A DNA stretch of 64,000 nucleotides from Clostridiales bacterium UBA1775 (GTDB lineage Bacteria > Bacillota > Clostridia > Monoglobales > Firm-18): contig DCGP01000032.1 of assembly GCA_002314595.1 (NCBI GenBank), positions 111,626 through 175,625 on the forward strand. The letters are read 5' to 3'. Of this stretch, positions 60,625-64,000 are shown piece after piece. The notes below the pieces were generated by a model. It worked only from the letters and a program-made list of their open reading frames with translations, did no database searches and was not told the origin of the DNA. Numbering within the stretch: position 1 is the stretch's first letter; each line of letters opens with the position of its first letter. Made by a program: the position numbers and the translations under genes.

Positions 60625-62922
60625 ATGAAAAAATTATTAGCTCGCAGTTTATCTGTATTGGTAGCTATCTCAGTAATCGGAAGCACTTCCGTATTTGCTG
60701 TGGAAAAAAGAACTGTATCAAAGGGTGTAACACCTCAGGATATGGTTGATGTTTATAACGCTTGTGGCAATGATACTGCTAAGAGTTTTGATGAAATTGA
60801 ACGCTTGGTTCACATTGACGAAACTGACGTTATTGACGAAACTATTGATGCAACAGTAAAATGGAACGAAAATTCAGCACCGATTTATCGTGAAAACATC
60901 AAGGATATGTTTGGTGTTCAATACGAAACAAATCGTGGTTGGGACAACATCATCACAGAAGATGGTGTATTAAAGGATGACTATGTTGAAAAAATCCAAA
61001 CAATGTTTGACCAACCTGTAGTTCGTTGGGGTGGTGGTTCATCAAACGGCTATGATATGATGGATATGATTGCTCCTATTGACCAAAGAAAGCCAAGTGT
61101 TAACTTGTTTGACCCAACTCGTTCAAACAGTGCAACAGACCTTCATTTTGGTCCAATCGAATTTATTAAAGCACATCAAGCAAACAATCCGGATGTTGCA
61201 TTCCTATGGTGCTTGTCATTAGACCATAGTACAGCAGAACATAACGCACAATTTATCCATTTCCTATTAGATGATAAGGACGAATCCGAATGGGGCGCAC
61301 TTCGTGCTTCTTATGGTATCGAAAATCCGGTTAAAATCTGGGGTATCGAGCTTGGTAACGAAATGTACTTCACAACAGAAAAAACTGATGAAGAAGCAAA
61401 AGCAGAAACAGACGAATATATTAGATTGTTCCGTGAACATGCAGAAGCAATCAATGCAGTAGACCCTGAAATTCGTTGTATTCCTTGTCTAAACGGTAAT
61501 TCATCACGTGCAGGCTTCTACGAATGGAACCGTCCAATTATCAGCCAATTAGGAAGCAAGTATAAATATATGGCATTCCATCTATACTATGGTGGATATG
61601 AATATGCTTACAACGGTCATTGGATTGACGATGCGTTAAGAATTTGCAGAGATTACTTTGGTAAGGACCACGGTATTCAATTGTGTTTAAGTGAACACGC
61701 AAAATGGGATACAAAGACAGCATTCTCTCGTATGGGATTAGGCTCAGCACTATGCACATCTCAGTTCTTAAATATTATGCTTCAACGTACCAATATGTGT
61801 ATGACAGCATATCACTGTGGTTCAACAAGACCAAGCTTTGATACAAAATGGGCATTCTTCAGTAAAATGGGTGATGATACATTAGCATTCTCTGCATTAC
61901 CATATTTGTATAAGATTTACACAGAAAATATTGGTGATAGAGTTCTTACAACCTCTGTAAGTGCTCCTGATACATTGCTTTATAACGAAGCAGGCAAGGG
62001 CAACATCTACACAGATGAATCAAGTACAAGAAGAATGTTTACAGCAGTTGCAACACCAAAAGGAAAGCATCAAATGGTTGTATTCTTAACAAACCGTTTG
62101 CCTTATGTTGACTTTAACGTAACATTTAACACAAAACTAAACTATACACTTAAAAAGGAAATAGTTTTCACATCTCCAAACATTGCATCATTTGCTCCAT
62201 CAGCAAAAGATGAAAAGGATGTTTTCAAAGTAACTGAAACTGAAAAGAACATCAAAGACTTTAAGACATATCATATGCCTAATAAGAGCTTTGTTTGCTT
62301 GATTTTAGAAACTGAGGACGAAATCGAAGCAGCAGAGGACGAAAGAATGATTACACCTAAATTTACAGGTGAAGATAAGTTCTCGGATATTGACGGATTA
62401 TGGTCAAAGAACGAAATTAACCTACTTGCAGACGCAGGTGCTATTTCAGGTGTAGGCGATGGTTTATATAATCCAAATGCTCAAATTTCAGTTGCAGAAT
62501 TAGCAAGTATGGTTGTAAAATCATTAAATTACGGAACTTACGACAAAAAGCAAATCTTTGATAATATTACTCCGGACCAATGGTACTATAACGCAATCAA
62601 TACCTTGGGGTCAAAAGGATACCTTAAGGCAGAAGAAGTAGCCGACCCTGAAGCACCGGCAACAGTTAAGCTTGCAGCAATGATTGCTTATCGTATTGCA
62701 GGTAAACCTGATATTAAAAACTTAACAACATATCAGGAAAAATATCCTTGGATTACAGGACTTGACACATTAACTGCAAAGGCAATTGCAAACGGTATTA
62801 AATGTGGTGTACTTACAAAGTTGTTTACCGAAGTAGAAGCAACAGAAAGTACTGCTTTATCTCGTGCAGATGCAGCAGGCTTGGTATATCGTATTACTAT
62901 TCCTGATGTATTTATCTGCTAA
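60625..62922 (+). CDS. Secreted clan GH-A (GH51/GH39-like) glycosidase with SLH repeats
   Basis: A 765-residue exported enzyme. Signal peptide residues 1-25 (SLSVLVAISVIGSTSVFA). The catalytic TIM barrel spans ~70-420. The acid/base Glu is in VKIWGIELGNEMYF (the GNE of clan GH-A) and the nucleophile Glu is in QLCLSEHAKWD. VVRWGGGSSNGYDMMD resembles the FxRYPGG-type loop of arabinofuranosidases, and a beta-sandwich follows (QMVVFLTNRLPYVDFNVTF), as in GH51. Residues ~590-765 carry two clear SLH repeats and a weaker third, the same anchor type as the 26211-28757 protein. A GH51-like alpha-L-arabinofuranosidase is my best guess; GH30 or GH39 relatives remain possible. A single-gene unit with a strong promoter and terminator. 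Confidence 0.78.
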   Translation: MKKLLARSLSVLVAISVIGSTSVFAVEKRTVSKGVTPQDMVDVYNACGNDTAKSFDEIERLVHIDETDVIDETIDATVKWNENSAPIYRENIKDMFGVQYETNRGWDNIITEDGVLKDDYVEKIQTMFDQPVVRWGGGSSNGYDMMDMIAPIDQRKPSVNLFDPTRSNSATDLHFGPIEFIKAHQANNPDVAFLWCLSLDHSTAEHNAQFIHFLLDDKDESEWGALRASYGIENPVKIWGIELGNEMYFTTEKTDEEAKAETDEYIRLFREHAEAINAVDPEIRCIPCLNGNSSRAGFYEWNRPIISQLGSKYKYMAFHLYYGGYEYAYNGHWIDDALRICRDYFGKDHGIQLCLSEHAKWDTKTAFSRMGLGSALCTSQFLNIMLQRTNMCMTAYHCGSTRPSFDTKWAFFSKMGDDTLAFSALPYLYKIYTENIGDRVLTTSVSAPDTLLYNEAGKGNIYTDESSTRRMFTAVATPKGKHQMVVFLTNRLPYVDFNVTFNTKLNYTLKKEIVFTSPNIASFAPSAKDEKDVFKVTETEKNIKDFKTYHMPNKSFVCLILETEDEIEAAEDERMITPKFTGEDKFSDIDGLWSKNEINLLADAGAISGVGDGLYNPNAQISVAELASMVVKSLNYGTYDKKQIFDNITPDQWYYNAINTLGSKGYLKAEEVADPEAPATVKLAAMIAYRIAGKPDIKNLTTYQEKYPWITGLDTLTAKAIANGIKCGVLTKLFTEVEATESTALSRADAAGLVYRITIPDVFIC

Positions 62923-62935
62923 ATAGTTAAATTTT

Positions 62936-62970
62936 AAAAGGTCAGTATTATAAAATACTGACCTTTTTTG
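62936..62970. terminator. Bidirectional terminator between the SLH glycosidase and spoIVA
   Basis: AAAAGGTCAGTATT (62936-62949) pairs perfectly with AATACTGACCTTTT (62954-62967) around ATAA, with T to 62969 and A on the other side. Confidence 0.88.
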
Positions 62971-63011
62971 TGCTTTGAGCAGTCTGTGCATTTTTCTTAA
63001 ACCCTTTATGC

Positions 63012-64000
63012 TTATAGGATAATGCAAATTAGTCCTCCTGAACCTTCATTGATTATTTTTGATAATGTTTCTTGTAATTTTTGTCTTGCATCCTCCGGCA
63101 TTTTTTCCAATTTTGTATGTAACCCTTCGTTGACTAATTCATTTAATGATTTACCAAATATATTACTGTCCCAAATTTTTATTGGGTCGTCATCAAATTC
63201 TTTGAGTAAGTATTTTACTAAATCCTCCGACTGTTTTTCAGTTCCTACCACAGGGCTAACCTCAGTTTCAATATCAGCCCTGATTAAATGAATGCTTGGG
63301 GCAGATGCCTTTAACCTTACACCATATCTGTTACCTTGACGGACAATTTCAGGCTCCTCTAATGATAACTGTTCTATTGACGGTGAGATAATTCCATACC
63401 CTGTGTCTTTTGCTTGATTTAAAGCAGGCTCAATTTGTTCATATTCCGATTTGACTTTTGCAAGCTCTTGCATCTTTATCAGTAGTTGACTGTCATTTTC
63501 AATATTAAGTCCACATGCCTCACTTAACATTTCATAGAATAGTTCCGGTTTTAAGAATACATCAACAGTTATTTCGCCTGTACCTAAATTGATACATTCA
63601 ATACAAATCTTTTCAACATATTCACACTTGCTTACAGTTGGCAAAATACAGTTATAGTCCTTAATCTTATTTAATCCGTTTATAGTTTCGTATATAGAAC
63701 AAATAATTGTAGATTTTACTCTGTGGTCGTTGTTAAGCCCCTGGACCCACTTTGGCAAATTAAAATTAATTTCTGTAATAGGGAATTCATAGAGAATGCT
63801 TTTAATAACCTCATTGATGTCAGCGTTAGAAAATTCTGCACAGTTAAGTGGAATAACCGTGCAATTGTACTTGTTTTCCATTTCAGCCTTTATACCAATT
63901 GTACGGTCGGAATTTGGGTATGCGCTGTTTAATATTACAACAAATGGCTTGTTAATATCTTTAAGCTCATTTATAACACGTGATTCGGCATCTTGGTAGG
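63012..64000 (-). CDS. spoIVA: Stage IV sporulation protein A (SpoIVA), 3' part; gene begins beyond the window
   Basis: Spore-coat morphogenetic ATPase that polymerises around the forespore as the coat foundation. The frame is open to base 64000. The visible part starts YQDAESRVINELKDINKPFVVILNS, including the NKPF nucleotide-base motif of its translation-factor-like GTPase/ATPase fold. It continues through the middle region (EYPITEINFNLPKWVQGL-like), and ends in the conserved tail with LSKIINEGSGGLICIIL. That C-terminal hydrophobic end is what binds SpoVM on the forespore membrane in Bacillus. About 329 of the ~490 residues are in the window. An ATG at 63881 is internal and not the start. 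Confidence 0.94.
   Translation of the reverse strand, partial: YQDAESRVINELKDINKPFVVILNSAYPNSDRTIGIKAEMENKYNCTVIPLNCAEFSNADINEVIKSILYEFPITEINFNLPKWVQGLNNDHRVKSTIICSIYETINGLNKIKDYNCILPTVSKCEYVEKICIECINLGTGEITVDVFLKPELFYEMLSEACGLNIENDSQLLIKMQELAKVKSEYEQIEPALNQAKDTGYGIISPSIEQLSLEEPEIVRQGNRYGVRLKASAPSIHLIRADIETEVSPVVGTEKQSEDLVKYLLKEFDDDPIKIWDSNIFGKSLNELVNEGLHTKLEKMPEDARQKLQETLSKIINEGSGGLICIIL

Overview
The window is AT-rich DNA from an endospore-forming member of the Clostridia. The evidence is sigG, spoIVA and cotH-type genes, SLH (S-layer homology) surface proteins, a mixture of ATG and TTG starts behind GGAGG-type ribosome binding sites, and many near-consensus sigma-A promoters with 17-base spacers. 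Several secreted or cytoplasmic glycosidases suggest an organism living on plant polysaccharides, possibly arabinose-rich ones, in the gut or another anaerobic habitat. The species cannot be named from the sequence alone.

Layout: (1) 1-3490, the 3' part of dnaK, dnaJ and prmA, with a strongly structured intergenic RNA between dnaK and dnaJ. (2) 3500-5976, a methionine operon (metY, metA). It is preceded by a consensus promoter, a 20-residue leader peptide with seven Met codons, and mutually exclusive antiterminator and terminator stems. This is the most striking regulatory element in the window. (3) 6049-9713, a VTC-domain / DUF4956 / CotH operon. (4) 9714-16846, paired short chromate transporters divergent from uvrB-uvrA and an RNA methyltransferase. 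(5) 16849-23875, a circularly permuted GH3 enzyme facing a decayed GH36 alpha-galactosidase, a GH127 enzyme, a HAD hydrolase and mntP. (6) 24105-28757, an EF-G-like GTPase and an SLH-anchored phosphodiester glycosidase-like protein. (7) 28849-33398, an AraC regulator divergent from two tandem SDR dehydrogenases and a glycyl radical enzyme with no activating enzyme nearby. (8) 33440-38890, a sodium symporter, a zur-znuA-znuC-znuB zinc uptake operon and a DUF4432 epimerase-like gene.

(9) 38954-49656, a long leftward block: tepA, zapA, a U32 peptidase-family gene, dut, maf, mreBCD, mrdA, minD, mgsA and sigG. minC, minE and rodA are absent from their usual places. The mgsA terminator hairpin also buries the ribosome binding site of sigG. 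(10) 49921-50410, the HU gene and tRNA-Thr(GGT). (11) 50411-54930, an island-like segment holding gene-less terminators, the remnant of a signal-peptide gene and a mosaic 1200-residue surface protein. (12) 54935-57172, a MATE transporter fused to a GHKL/RsbW-like ATPase and broken by a frameshift, followed by a GNAT acetyltransferase. (13) 57402-62922, an unassigned TIM-barrel protein, a PHP-domain protein and a secreted SLH-anchored clan GH-A arabinofuranosidase-like enzyme. (14) 63012-64000, the 3' part of spoIVA.

How the genes may work together: the surface and polysaccharide genes (GH3, GH36 remnant, GH127, SLH-glycosidase, TIM-barrel/PHP pair) suggest a dispersed plant-glycan programme. 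The metY/metA pair is the acetyl-homoserine route to homocysteine, controlled by Met supply through the leader. The mre/mrd/min/zap block couples cell shape and division, with sigG placed behind it. No CRISPR array, complete insertion sequence, prophage or known riboswitch class was recognised.
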